Assembly: GCA_014155875.1 (NCBI GenBank)
Contig: JACEFZ010022420.1
Coordinates: 117,501 to 181,500, forward strand
Reading direction: 5' to 3'
Origin: Cepaea nemoralis
Taxonomy: Eukaryota > Mollusca > Gastropoda > Stylommatophora > Helicidae
DNA length: 64,000 nt
The notes beneath the pieces are model-generated. The model ran no database searches. It had not been told where the DNA came from and saw only the letters and a program-made list of their open reading frames with translations. Shown piece by piece: positions 30,801 through 42,208 of this stretch; position 1 is the first letter of the stretch; every line of letters begins with the position of its first letter. A program made the translations under genes and the position numbers.

Positions 30801-33800
30801 GTTTTGTTCCATGTATTCTGTTTATTGTGCCGTGAGATATATACTTTTGTTCCATGTATTCTGTTGATTGTGCTGTGAGATTTATACTTTTGTTCCATGT
30901 ATTCTGTTGATTGTGCCGTGAGATTTATACTTTTGTTCCATGTATTCTGTTTATTGTGCCGTGTGATTTATACTCTTGTTCCATGTATTCTGTTTATTGT
31001 GCCGTGTGATTTATACTCTTGTTCCATGTATTCTGTTGATTGTGCCGTGTGATTTGTTCCATGTATTCTGTTGATTGTGCCATGTGATGTATACTCTTGT
31101 TCCATTTATTCTGTTTATTGTGCCGTGTGATTTATATGCTTGTTCTATGTATTCTGTTTATTGTGCCGTGTGATTTATACTCTTGTTCCTTGTATTCTGT
31201 TGATTGTGCCGTGTGATTTATACTCTTGTTCCATGTATTCTGTTGATTGTGCCGTGTGATTTATACTCTTGTTCCATGTATTCTGTTGATTGTGCCGTGT
31301 GATTTATACTCTTGTTCCATGTATTCTGTTGATTGTGCCGTGTGATTTATACTCTTGTTCCATGTATTCTGTTGATTGTGCCGTGTGATTTATACTCTTG
31401 TTCCATGTATTCTGTTGATTGTGCCGTGTGATTTATACTCTTGTTCCATGTATTCTGTTTATTGTGCCGTGTGATTTATACTTTTGTTCCATGTATTCTG
31501 TTTATTGTGCCGTGTGATTTATACGCTTGTTCCATGTATTCTGTTGATTGTGCCATGTGATTTATACTCTTGATCCATGTATTCTGTTTATTGTGCCGTG
31601 TGATTTATACTCTTGTTCCATGTATTCTGTTTATTGTGCCGTGTGATTTATACTCTTGTTCCATGTATTCTGTTTATTGTGCCGTGTGATTTATACTTTT
31701 GTTCCACGTATTCTGTTTATTGTGCCGTGTGATTTATACTTTTGTCCCATGTATTCTGTTTATTGTGCCGTGTGATTTATACTTTTGTTCCATGTATTCT
31801 GTTTATTGTGCTGTGTGATTTATACTTTTGTTCCATGTAGTCTGTTGATTGTGCCGTGTGATTTACACTCTTGTTCCATGTATTCTGTTGATTGTGCCGT
31901 GTGATTTATACTTTTGTTCTATGTATTCTGTTGATTGTGCCGTGTGATTTATACTCTTGTTCCATGTATTCTGTTTATTGTGCCGTGTGATTTATACTCT
32001 TGTTCCATGTATTCTGTTTATTGTGCCGTGTGATTTTTACTCTTATTCCATGTATTCTGTTGATTGTGCCGTGTGATTTATACTCTTGTTCCATGTATTC
32101 TGTTTATTGTGCCGTGCGATTTATACTTTTGTTCCATGTATTCTGTTGATTGTGCTGTGTGATTTAGACTTTTGTTCTATGTATTCTGTTGATTGTGTCG
32201 TGTGATTTATACTCTTGTTCCATGTATTCTGTTGATTGTGCCGTGTGATTTATACTCTTGTTCCATGTATTCTGTTTATTGTGCCGTGTGATTTATACTT
32301 TTGTTCCATGTATTCTGTTGATTGTGCTGTGTGATTTATACTCTTGTTCCATGTATTCTGTTGATTGTGCCGTGTGATTTATACTCTTGTTCCATGTATT
32401 CTGTTTATTGTGCCGTGTCATTTATACTTTTGTTCCATGTATTCTGTTTATTGTGCCGTGTGATTTATAGTTTTGTTCCATGTATTCTGTTTATTGTGCC
32501 GTGAGATATATACTTTTGTTCCATGTATTCTGTTGATTGTGCTGTGAGATTTATACTTTTGTTCCATGCATTCTGTTGATTGTGCCGTGAGATTTATACT
32601 TTTGTTCCATGTATTCTGTTTATTGTGCCGTGTGATTTATACTCTTGTTCCATGTATTCTGTTTATTGTGCCGTGTGATTTATACTCTTGTTCCATGTAT
32701 TCTGTTGATTGTGCCGTGTGATTTGTTCCATGTATTCTGTTGATTGTGCCATGTGATGTATACTCTTGTTCCATTTATTCTGTTTATTGTGCCGTGTGAT
32801 TTATATGCTTGTTCCATGTATTCTGTTTATTGTGCCGTGTGATTTATACTCTTGTTCCTTGTATTCTGTTGATTGTGCCGTGTGATTTATACTCTTGTTC
32901 CATGTATTCTGTTGACTGTGCCGTGTGATTTATACTCTTGTTCCATGTATTCTGTTGATTGTGCTTTGTGATTTATACTCTTGTTCCATGTATTCTGTTG
33001 ATTGTGCCGTGTGATTTATACTCTTGTTCCATGTATTCTGTTGATTGTGCCGTGTGATTTATACTCTTGTTCCATGTATTCTGTTGATTGTGCCGTGTGA
33101 TTTATACTCTTGTTCCATGTATTCTGTTTATTGTGCCGTGTGATTTATACTTTTGTTCCATGTATTCTGTTTATTGTGCCGTGTGATTTATACGCTTGTT
33201 CCATGTATTCTGTTGATTGTGCCATGTGATTTATACTCTTGATCCATGTATTCTGTTTATTGTGCCGTGTGATTTATACTCTTGTTCCATGTATTCTGTT
33301 TATTGTGCCGTGTGATTTATACTCTTGTTCCATGTATTCTGTTTATTGTGCCGTGTGATTTATACTTTTGTTCCATGTATTCTGTTTATTGTGCCGTGTG
33401 ATTTATACTTTTGTCCCATGTATTCTGTTTATTGTGCCGTGTGATTTATACTTTTGTTCCATGTATTCTGTTTATTGTGCTGTGTGATTTATACTTTTGT
33501 TCCATGTATTCTGTTGATTGTGCCGTGTGATTTACACTCTTGTTCCATGTATTCTGTTGATTGTGCCGTGTGATTTATACTTTTGTTCCATGTATTCTGT
33601 TGATTGTGCCGTGTGATTTACACTCTTGTTCCATGTATTCTGTTGATTGTGCCGTGTGATTTATACTTTTGTTCCATGTATTCTGTTGATTGTGCCGTGT
33701 GATTTATACTCTTGTTCCATGTATTCTGTTGATTGTGCCGTGTGATTTATACTCTTGTTCTATGTATTCTGTTGATTGTGCCGTGTGATTTATACTCTTG

Positions 33801-34435
33801 TTCCATGTATTCTGTTGATTGTGCTGTGTGATTTATACTTTTGTTCCATGTATTCTGTTGATTGTGCCGTGTGATTTACACTCTTGTTCCATGTATTCTG
33901 TTTATTGTGCCGTGTGATTTATACTCTTGTTCTATGTATTCTGTTGATTGTGCCGTGTGATTTATACTCTTGTTCCATGTATTCTGTTTATTGTGCCGTG
34001 TGATTTATACTTTTGTTCCATGTATTCTGTTTATTGTGCCGTGGGATTTATACTCTTGTTCCATGTATTCTGTTGATTGTGCCGTGTGATTTATACTCTT
34101 GTTCCATGTATTCTGTTTATTGTGCCGTGCGATTTATACTTTTGTTCCATGTATTCTGTTGATTGTGCTGTGTGATTTAGACTTTTGTTCTATGTATTCT
34201 GTTGATTGTGCTGTGTGATTTATACTCTTGTTCCATGTCATCTGTTTATTGTGCCGTGTGATTTATACTCTTGTTCCATGTATTCTGTTTATTGTGCCGT
34301 GTGATTTATACTCTTGTTCCATGTCATCTGTTTATTGTGCCGTGTGATTTATACTCTTGTTCCATGTATTCTGTTTATTGTGCCGTGTGATTTTTACTCT
34401 TGTTCCATGTATTCTGTTGATTGTGCCGTGTGATT
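27886..34435 (+). repeat. 43-bp satellite core array, about 150 units
   Basis: Head-to-tail units of 'tgtgccgtgtgatttatac' plus 'tcttgttccatgtattctgttgat', 43 bp each, over about 6.5 kb. Alternating variants (tttat/ttgat; actct/acttt) and rare private changes allow internal duplications to be traced, with offsets of 301, 1032, 1669 and 2013 bp. The period is not a multiple of three, so the 60-75-codon ORFs here are incidental. No polymerase III box or gene is embedded. Confidence 0.98.
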
Positions 34436-34622
34436 TGCACTTACTTTCAATGTATTATGTAAAGTGATGTTTCTGTGTGATTTACACTTACTTTCATTGT
34501 ATTATGTAACATGCCCCCTGCTGTTATATTACTGATTCGTGTATTTTGTTTAGTGCCACCTGTGATTTGTACCTCCGTTTCATGTATTCTGTTTAGTGTG
34601 ATCTGTGATTTGTACTTCATAT
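34436..34622 (+). repeat. 43-bp satellite, diverged right flank
   Basis: Decayed units ('gtgtgatttacacttac', 'ttcatgtattctgtttagtg') continue to about 34622, mirroring the diverged left flank. Confidence 0.75.
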
Positions 34623-34624
34623 GT

Positions 34625-34790
34625 AGGAAAAGAGGCACACACAGAGAAATGACGCTGGAGGGACTGAAAGGGTGGCATGGAGGAATATCACCAGAGTTGA
34701 TCCAGAACACCGAGGACCGTGGAGAGGCATGTACGCCAACATCAGTTGGCAAGGCACAGGTTAATGATGATGATATGGGTCTATATGGCG
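34625..34790 (+). pseudogene. RTE-like LINE 3' end
   Basis: One frame reads 'WRNITRVDPEHRGPWRGMY' with 'ANISWQGTG', then a 'tgatgatgatatgg' tail, as in the ends of RTE-like elements. Only the terminal ~150 bp survive. Confidence 0.6.
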
Positions 34791-34954
34791 TCCACTTGGC
34801 AGTTTTCAGATGCGGATGGGGTTTCTAACAAAGACAATGTGCATATGGAACCGCATATCTCCCCCCTTTGTCTTGTGAGGCCAGACATTCGATCCATGGG
34901 GAAGGAAGCGAGGGGATTCCACGGAGGCTACGGTATTTGAACACAGCACGTGTA

Positions 34955-35240
34955 GGTCAGCGTGGCCGAATGGATAAGATCGCTCGCTCTTAAACATCCG
35001 GTGTGCTGATGCTGAGGTAGCGGGTTAAATCCTTGCACCGGTCAATTGGACTAAAATGTTGACTTCTCGTTCTTGCTTGACTTGGGGACGTAAATTACAA
35101 GTACCTCTGAAGTCGGAGTGCGTTCGCCTGATGGCGCGGGAAACCGGTAACAAGGATGGCTAATCCACGTGCAATAGTCAACCCGGTGCACTAGAAGTTG
35201 TAGCACGTGTATAAACTACGCTTGTGTTCAAAGGGAATGA
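34955..35240 (+). mobile_element. SINE family C
   Basis: 'gtcagcgtggccgaatggat' head with A-box, 'gcgggttaaatcc' B-box, 'gtaaattacaagtacctctg' body and 'cgcttgtgttcaaaggga' end. Confidence 0.9.
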
Positions 35241-35500
35241 AAACTACAGCACGGGAAACAATCGGAGCTCTTCTCTCCTCATCTCTCTTCTCTCTCTCTC
35301 TCTTCCCCCCCCCCCCCCCCACCTTCCCGACTGTTTCAGTTTGTCCTTTGCTTTTCATTTTTGTCTGTGAGTTCTACTTTCTTCGTGCTCCGCTTTCGGT
35401 ATTTCGTGCTCGCAAGGGTGTCTTGCCCCACACACTGAGAATCATTGCTATCAGGTCATTCACACAGCAGTTCCCAAAATTGACACCACCGGCGTGGTAA
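35241..35500. other. (CT)n and poly-C tract with flanking sequence
   Basis: A CT run then a C run near 35285-35321. No gene seen. Confidence 0.6.
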
Positions 35501-35504
35501 TAAC

Positions 35505-35610
35505 ACAAGTATTACAGTTCGTGTAATGAAAACAGCAGTGACGTGTCCGAAAGGATGAGAGCTCTCGCTCTTGAACTTCCGGCGCGCTGATGGCGAGGTA
35601 GTTCCTAAAT
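35505..35610 (+). mobile_element. SINE family C head fragment
   Basis: 'gacgtgtccgaaaggatgag' followed by 'ctctcgctcttgaacttccg' matches the first ~75 bp of family C. The body is missing. Confidence 0.6.
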
Positions 35611-35739
35611 AAAGACACCAGTATTGTTTCGCGCTCATAGAAGTTGAAGAAAGACCACAGGGCGGACTATACAACATAAACTTCTGTGCGCACGAAAACA
35701 AGACGTGTGTTTATTTATGAACTGTCTTAGTAACTAAAC

Positions 35740-35975
35740 CGGCTTCCTGGCCTAGAGGTTAGCGACTTTTCTCCGTAATCTCGTATACTCTCGTAAGTAA
35801 CGTGACGACGGTTAGAATCAGCAGTGGTTCGAGTCGCGTCGGTAACTTACGGGGTATGTGAGCCGGTCGCTCAGAAAGCAATGGCAAACTACTGAGCGTA
35901 ATCTTGCCAAGAAATCAACAATCAGCTGAAAGATGCTGATGTTGACAGCAATGTCCTCTAAAGGATATGCGAACA
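35740..35975 (+). mobile_element. SINE family B
   Basis: A-box 'tggcctagaggttag', B-box 'ggttcgagtcg', 3' domain 'gaaagcaatggcaaactact', end 'aaaggatatgcgaacat'. Very close to 1603-1842. Confidence 0.9.
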
Positions 35976-35984
35976 TATATTATA

Positions 35985-36790
35985 TCTTAGTCACTATAGC
36001 TTTCAATTGTTATGTTGTCTAGTGCGTCCTCTTGTCTCTGCTTCTTTTTTCTACTTCAATGAGCGCCAAGACAGGAGCGGCATTAAGTTGCATTTTTACG
36101 TTGACTTCTGGTAATCAAAAAGCAATTGCAAACTACTCAACGTGGAAATTGCAAAGGACATGCAACATTAATTAATAATGATAGCGACAATTAATATCGC
36201 AGGTGTGCTGTAGTTCGTGTAATGATGCCGACAGCTGTCGCCACGAGATTGATCATTGATCATTCGCGTAATGAAAATAAAGAAAATTGACACCACTAGT
36301 CTGATCATTCACATAACGAACAAGAAAACTGGCGCAGCATAACTGCGCTCCAACACAGAAAGTTATTCAACTTAATTACTGTCATCTTCTGCCTATCCTA
36401 CACTTGTGGTGTAGGATCTTGAACCTGAGGATTTAAAGCCGCCTGGCTAGTGCTGTGGGCTCGAACTGTGCAGGTTAGGGTTTTCTTATTCAACTTAATA
36501 AAGGCAGCATGTAGAGACAAGGGATGCAGTGCCCTACATGAGGGAAAACTAACAGAGACATTGGAAATAAGAACAGGAGTAAGACATTGACGCCTGTTCA
36601 CCTCTACTTTTCTTACTGAGTATGTATTGCACAGAAACATCAATTGGGGAACCCTTTGAGGCAGTTAAGATAGTTTATGAAAAAACACACATGTGTTGTT
36701 TCTCTCTCATTGAAGTAGAAGAAGGGAATAGAAACTAGAGGTAACACTAGACATCATAAACATTGAAAGCTATAGTTACCGACGGGATTC
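35985..36790. repeat. Long inverted repeat, arms 35985-36070 and 36705-36785
   Basis: The left arm has 'actatagctttcaattgtta' and 'cttctttttt', ending 'tctacttcaatgag'. The right arm carries the complement ('ctcattgaagtagaag', 'aaacattgaaagctatagt'). The arms are about 75-80 bp, separated by ~640 bp that include a SINE 3' fragment (36100-36165). A B-box-like 'gggattcgaacc' complement abuts the right arm. This may be the two ends of a decayed transposon or two opposed retroposons. Confidence 0.6.
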
Positions 36791-37084
36791 GAACCTATAA
36801 GAACAAATGTACTTAGACGTACGACCAACTATGAACAGGATTACGAAGACAACAGGCACCGCGGGCAGGACCTCATGACATGATACCAGGTAACAAAAGG
36901 CTCAAACACCATCCTGAATGACTAGGGATTTCGAGGGAAATCCCCGGAGATAAAGTTCGCGATTTAGTTGACTACACATTGATTCCGAAGCGTTCCTTCT
37001 CCAGAACTTTATTCTCCTATCGCGTGCTGATGGTAATTACCCTAAATATTTTCACTGATCAAATCAATCACTGTGTTCCTTTAC
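36790..37084. other. No gene recognised
   Basis: Unique sequence without long ORFs or recognised repeats. Confidence 0.4.
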
Positions 37085-37265
37085 ACTCAGAGGTTTCGCT
37101 AGGGGCATATATGTTTGAATGAATTGACTGATTAACAAGCCATCACCCTCTTTGGACACAAAGCCTTCAAATTATTTGTGTCTGGATTATTAATCTGAGG
37201 CAGACGATGCCCCTAATATAACTTCTCTTCTGACGTTGAACGGGGTAGGGATTGTCAATAAATAA
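37085..37265 (-). repeat. Dispersed repeat I, copy 2
   Basis: Plus strand 'gcccctaatataacttctc' and 'ggattattaatctgaggcag' are the complement of landmarks at 17255-17500. Confidence 0.5.
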
Positions 37266-37515
37266 TGACAAGAAAGATAACTAACTGTCACAAGAACTAG
37301 TAACTAGTAACATGGAAATGCTTCAGTGTGCCATCAGACAACCAATTGGATAGCTTAACATTCATAACAATTTTAAAATATAGAATTTAAGAGAGAAAAA
37401 CAGGAAAGAAGCAAAGATTTACGATCACTACACTACTACAATTATTGTCAGAATATAACATTTCACAAAGAGCGAGGACTTCATGACATGACACTCTGCT
37501 TATAAGTGATATCCT
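37266..37515. other. No gene recognised
   Basis: A-T-rich, short ORFs only. Confidence 0.4.
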
Positions 37516-37688
37516 AACTGGGGGACGGTATGGCGAATAGATAAGAGCGCTCTTTCTTAAGCATCTGGTGTGCTGATGCCGAGGAAGCGGGTTCAACCTC
37601 TATACCGGTCAGTTGGACTAAAATGTTAACTTCTTGCCCTTGATTTGGGGACGTAAATTACAAGTACCCCAGAAGTCGGCATGGATTC
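37516..37688 (+). mobile_element. SINE family C, truncated
   Basis: 'ggtatggcgaatagataaga' head, 'gcgggttcaacctctatacc' B-box and 'gtaaattacaagtacccca'. Cut at about 37688 by the 27-bp array. Confidence 0.85.
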
Positions 37689-37689
37689 T

Positions 37690-37925
37690 AAACAAACCAG
37701 TTGATAGAACTGTTTCTGGATTTTGCGTTGGTAGAACTTTTTCTCGATTTTGCATTTGTAGAACGGTTTCTTGCTTTCCCGTTGGTAGAACTGTTTCTGG
37801 ATTGTGCGTTGGTAGAACTGTTTCTGGATTTTCCGTTAGTAGAACTGTTCCTTGATTTTCCGTTGGTAGAATTGTTTCTGGATTTTCCGTTGGTAGAACT
37901 GTTTCTGCATTTCCCGTTAGCAACA
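37690..37925 (+). repeat. 27-bp minisatellite between a SINE and a LINE end
   Basis: About nine units of 'ccgttggtagaactgtttct' plus 'ggatttt'. The period is divisible by three, so ORFs on both strands stay open as 9-residue repeats. These are not genes. It runs directly into LINE coding sequence at 37926. Confidence 0.92.
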
Positions 37926-38155
37926 AGTAAAATGGTTAGGCCATGTAATTAGGTTACCAACTAACAATATACCACAACAAGCAATGATGTACAGACCAGA
38001 TGGAAGCTGAGGAAGAGGCCGACCACGCAAACAATGGACAGAGAGAATAGCAGAGTCCATGGGAAACTCGATAAATGAAGCCCATAAACGAGCACTCTCC
38101 AGCTGTTTATGCTTCACCTTGACACCGCAAGGCACAAAGGAACAAAAATGAGATG
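37926..38155 (+). pseudogene. LINE 3'-terminal fragment
   Basis: 'QQVKWLGHVIRLPTN', then 'GRGRPRKQWTERIAESMGN' with a frame change, and the tail 'aaaatgagatgagata'. Same 3' end as 15711-16115. Confidence 0.85.
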
Positions 38156-38184
38156 AGATAACTGCTTATCTTGTGGCTGAGACT

Positions 38185-38473
38185 AGTTAGATTTTCTCAA
38201 GCAAAAGCTTCATTTCTGAAAATCAAAAATATCTTATGCAATATGTCACTGTTATTTAAAGTAAGTGAATGAACAAATTAGGATGCGATTGGAAGCGGTT
38301 ACTGATGCTAATTGTGCCAGTATGTACCTTAGTCTGCCAGATCAACTACGATTGCCGGAAAGAGGCTAGTGAAAGTAGAACATTATATACAACTAAGAGA
38401 GAGAGAGAGCGTTCTTTGGTAATATCACGAGAAAAGAGAGAGAGAGAGAGAGATAGTTCTTTGGTCATATCAC

Positions 38474-38572
<99 letters not shown>

Positions 38573-38640
38573 ATCGGAAGAAGTCGTGACGACTGAAACT
38601 ATCAATGGGAGAAGAGTCATAGGCATATCATGAGAAATGA
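38185..38640 (+). pseudogene. RTE-like LINE fragment split by a (GA)n tract
   Basis: Reads 'QAKASFLKIKNILCNMSLLF' (38190-38265), parallel to 'AKTAFYQMKNVLCNMSLSLK' at 18125. Later 'FFGHITRRE' stands before the (GA)n tract and 'EEVVTTETINGRRVIGIS' after it. In the sister copy these blocks are adjacent apart from a short Lys/Leu-containing link, so the dinucleotide tract has grown inside the coding sequence. Confidence 0.75.
38395..38570. repeat. (GA)n microsatellite with duplicated LINE pieces
   Basis: Three GA runs separated by copies of 'ttctttggt.atatcacgaga'. The longest pure run is about 38476-38567. The Arg/Glu-repeat ORF here is not a gene. Confidence 0.95.
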
Positions 38641-38699
38641 TACTGGATGGACTTCCGGTCCCCAGCATGGCGGTTAGGCGTTGAATCGCTACGGCCTCT

Positions 38700-39290
38700 G
38701 GAGTATTTATCCTTGTGGCTGCGGTTTGCATTTCGCATTTTCCTCATGTTGGACTGGTAGTATATGGTTCTGTCGCCCTGCTACTGAATGAGTGCGTGGC
38801 GCGACTCTGTGAGCTGTGATATTCATGTGGAATGCTTTTACATGTCCGCTTTTGTTTGTACAGTGACCTGCATGTTCGGAACAATGGCTACCGGCTGTTG
38901 TTGAATTGACTGATTTGCCTTTTCGGTTCACGACTGCATTTTTCAGGAGACTCCCGCGAGTCGGCGCTGGAGCTACGGAGTTCGTGCTTTTTGCAATGCT
39001 TTCAGCGGGTCGCCCTGCGGATAGAGACAGAGCCATGTGAGAAAACCCGGGTCAATGAAATCTTTCTGGTGACTGCTGATGTTCGTGCTTTGTGCGATGC
39101 TTTCAGCGGGCCACCCTGCCGAAAGGGAATGAGCTATATGGGACAAATCCCGGGACAATGAAGTCGATCCTCTCGACTTTTAATGCAGTAACATGTGGCT
39201 GCTGGTATTCTAGTGACTGCCGCTTCTATCGACGATGAACTGTATTTTCCGTGGAGGACTTTTGTGTTGGCATTCTGACGGCAGATAGAT
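38700..39290 (+). repeat. Repeat F containing SINE-E-type sequence
   Basis: 5' part 'ctgctactgaatgagtgcgt' matches repeat F at 14815. The middle (38925-39190) matches SINE family E ('gctggagctacggagttcg', 'caatgaagtcgatcctctcg'), partly duplicated. The 3' part 'gaactgtattttccgtgg' matches F again. So either E sits inside F or the two families share a module. Confidence 0.55.
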
Positions 39291-39837
39291 GGGTGGATGG
39301 ATAAGACAAGATATATTAGATAGATAGATAGACAGACAGGCAGGCAGGCAGATATAAAGAAAATAACATGAACATGTGCATAAATATTATACCAGCACCT
39401 TAAGATAAGTACATATGAGAATTAATAGCATGACTAAGCAAATGTGAACAAAATCCATGTAGATGTATGTTCAGTTTATTCTCATATGAATTATTATTTG
39501 TTCAGTAAACATACTGTACCACCCAAATTCTGTAAAATAATAGTTCAATCAACATACAGTAGTATTCAAATCATGTAAGACCATATTATAATAATTCAGT
39601 GGTTAGGGATGATAACCGATATTGGAATGTAAATAATAGTATAAAAGTTGATAAAACAAATTAAAAAATGCAATTACTGGAAGCAGTTAGCATACACACG
39701 AACAAGAACGTTCAGATTTGTCTACAGATTCATTTTTCGTATTTCCATAACTATTTGTGAATTGACAATAAGCAATGTATTAATGTCCCCAAGATTCTTC
39801 AACCTATATACAGAAAGAATTTTTAAATAAGTTGAAC
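39291..39837. other. (GATA/GACA/GGCA)n tract then A-T-rich sequence
   Basis: A mixed tetranucleotide tract near 39318-39355, followed by A-T-rich sequence without recognisable features. Confidence 0.6.
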
Positions 39838-40663
39838 TGCCTGGAAGAATCATAAACTATCTTAGGTTTGCTGACGATATCGTGTTACTAGCAGAAAGCG
39901 AGCAAGAATTACAAGACCTAGTGGAACAAGTAAACAGGCATAGTGCAGAACGTGGTTTAGATATTAACACCCCCCCCCCCCCCCCAAAAAAAAAAAACAA
40001 AACAAAACTATGATAACTAGCAGGGGAAATGAAAGGTCATCAATGAACATCGCAGTAAACGGGAAGGTACTAGAACAAGTAACAAGTTTCTCCTATCTTG
40101 GACATATTATAACAGATGATGGCAGAAGTGAAATAGAAATCAAAAAGAGAATAGGAATGGCCAAAAATGCTTTCAACGGCATGAAATCAGTATTAACATC
40201 TAGAGAGATTAATAACGCATTAAAAATGAGAATTGTCAAATGCTACGTATTTTCAACGCTACTGTATGGCGCGGAAGCCTGGACATTGAACAAGCAACTA
40301 GTAAGTCGCATAGAGGCCCTGGAGATGGGGATATACAGACGAATAGGTCGTATTTAATGGAAACAAAAACAATCAAATGCAGAGGTTCTAGAAAAGCTGG
40401 GAATGAAGAGAGAGTTGATGAAAGAAATAAAGAGGAGGCAAGTTAAATATTTCGGCCACGTTAAAAGACATGATACTCTTATAAAAACCATACTGGGGGG
40501 CAAGGTTGAGGGCAAGCGAGCAAGAGGTAGACAACAATACAAGTGGGAAGATAACATCAAGAGATGGACGAACATCAGCCTGACAGAATGTACAGTCAGG
40601 GTGAGAGACAGTGTTGGAGATCAATTGCAGCCAACCTTCATTGTGGAGACGGCACCTGATTGA
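39838..40663 (+). pseudogene. RTE-like LINE reverse transcriptase, C-terminal half
   Basis: Starts at 'GRIINYLRFADDIVLLAESE', which contains the catalytic FADD, then 'LVEQVNRHSAERGLDIN'. A poly-C/poly-A tract (39970-40002) interrupts the reading. Then come 'SFSYLGHIITDDGRSEIEIK', 'CYVFSTLLYGAEAWTLNKQL' and 'LEMGIYRRIGRI'. A stop at 40357 and a frame change lead into 'RRQVKYFGHVKRHDTLIKT' and 'EGKRARGRQQYKWEDNIKRW'. The thumb and C-terminal regions are recognisable, but this copy is 5'-truncated and dead. It is less decayed than most fragments here. Confidence 0.9.
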
Positions 40664-41090
40664 TTTAATTTGAATGTATTAATGCTTTAAGTTCTACGCA
40701 TTTCACATATTATTTGGAGAGACAAATGTATTAAATAGATCACCCATGATAAACTTAATCACAACAGACAAATGGAAAATATAAAGATAACTGAATATTT
40801 TGGCTAAATGATTGGTGTAATAGAACAAATAATACAGATGTTTGACTGGAGAATAGTGACTGTGTGAGATAGTAAAGGTACTTTTTATTTAGTTAATTAG
40901 TTAGTTGACAGATCATCCTCACTGCACATCGAACCATTCAGTTCATAAGTGCTCGGATTCCCCCCCCCCCCCCCCCCCCCCCCTCAAAAATCCCGCAGTG
41001 TGTAGCGACTCATGACACCAGTTCTGCGTTGGTTTATTAATCTTCTTTGGCTTCCTGCATTGTGCCCTTGTCTGGCCACACCTCTTTTAA
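40664..41090. other. A-T-rich sequence with a poly-C run
   Basis: No gene. A C-run at about 40960-40983 and A-T-rich flanks. 40903-40960 ('agatcatcctcactgcac', 'ttcataagtgctcgg') is reminiscent of the SINE D 3' end in reverse. Confidence 0.4.
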
Positions 41091-41096
41091 CTTGCT

Positions 41097-41300
41097 GTTC
41101 TCGCAGTCTGACCATGGTCGTAGATTCACAGTCATCACTTGGTTCTCGCAGTCTGACCATGGTCGCAGATTCACAGTCATCACTTGGTTCTCGCAATCTG
41201 ACCATGGTCGCAGATTCAATCATCACTTGCTGCTCAGTCAAACCATGGTTGTAGATTCAGTCATCACTTGGTTCTCGCAGTCTGACCATGGTTATAGATT
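41097..41300 (+). repeat. About 45-bp minisatellite
   Basis: Five imperfect units containing 'tctgaccatggtcg' and 'agattcacagtcatcacttg'. Open frames on both strands result from the period and are not genes. Confidence 0.9.
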
Positions 41301-41794
41301 TAGGTCCCTTTTACTCAACATTGGTGCATTGGGTACATGGTGCTAAACCCATATTGTTATAGACCAATCGGCATGCAGTGGCTGATGTGTTCAATATCAC
41401 AACGACGCCTTTACTTCCCTGGTACCCATTTTAGGCTAGGTCAACCTGTAAGCCCAGGTCAATGTTCTAAATTTAAGGCAGCCGATATAATCAAATAACG
41501 TTCGTCTATTTCTTATAGTTGTCTATAATCTTCTACTTTCATGATTGTCTTCCAGACAATCATTGTTAACTACCCCAAGGTGGCTGCGAAAGCCAAGGGG
41601 AAACCACCACATTATCTCCCAAGTCTTTTTGAGTCAAAACTCTGGAGCTTCCATATGAAAATCAAAAGTGAAGTTATCTCTGCATAAGTGACAGTCAGCA
41701 CTCCCCAGGCCTGACAATGTTTGGTTCAATCCCCAGTTGTTGTAGGTATGGAACCCAGTGTCACTGTAGGATCACGCCTGGTTGGCAAAATGGG
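41301..41794. other. No gene recognised
   Basis: Unique sequence, short ORFs only. Confidence 0.4.
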
Positions 41795-41945
41795 TCGTCG
41801 TCATCATCATCAAGTGCCTTGCTAGCTAGCTGGGCGATCATGCTTCTTCATAAACTGCGATCTCTGACGGCATGGATCACATCATGTGTTGACTCTCTTC
41901 CATGCCATGACACAAGAATGCGAGATGCAGTCAATAGATAACATA
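41795..41945 (-). pseudogene. RTE-like LINE 3' end fragment
   Basis: Minus-strand reading 'HDVIHAVRDRSLWRSMIAQL' followed by an Asp run from 'tcatcatcatcatc'. It parallels the end of the fragment at 18560-18640. Confidence 0.65.
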
Positions 41946-41989
41946 CCGATATCGTTGACATAAACATTGTCACCAGCACTGACAATTAC

Positions 41990-42205
41990 AGAGCCACAGT
42001 GGTATGGTGACTAGTGCACTCAACTGCCAAGTCGGTGATCTTGGTTCAGTTCCCAGGAGAGGCAGACTTATTGTTCCTGACCAGAATGTCTGGGGCTCCC
42101 CGCAGCCTCACAGAAGTGAGTACCAGACAATTGTCTAGGAAAGGTGGCGAGGAAGGGAAATGAAACCCTCACCTCATACACCATGACCTAGAATATGTGG
42201 AGGCC
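41990..42205 (+). mobile_element. Possible tRNA-derived SINE, single copy here
   Basis: 'tggtatggtgactagtgcac' and 'ggttcagttcccagg' resemble a tRNA-like head with a B-box, followed by 'gtgagtaccagacaattgtc'. No second copy in this window supports it. Confidence 0.45.
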
Positions 42206-42208
42206 TAA

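Noticed and set aside
27886..34435. CRISPR array
   Set aside because: Head-to-tail 43-bp satellite with no distinct spacers, in eukaryotic DNA.
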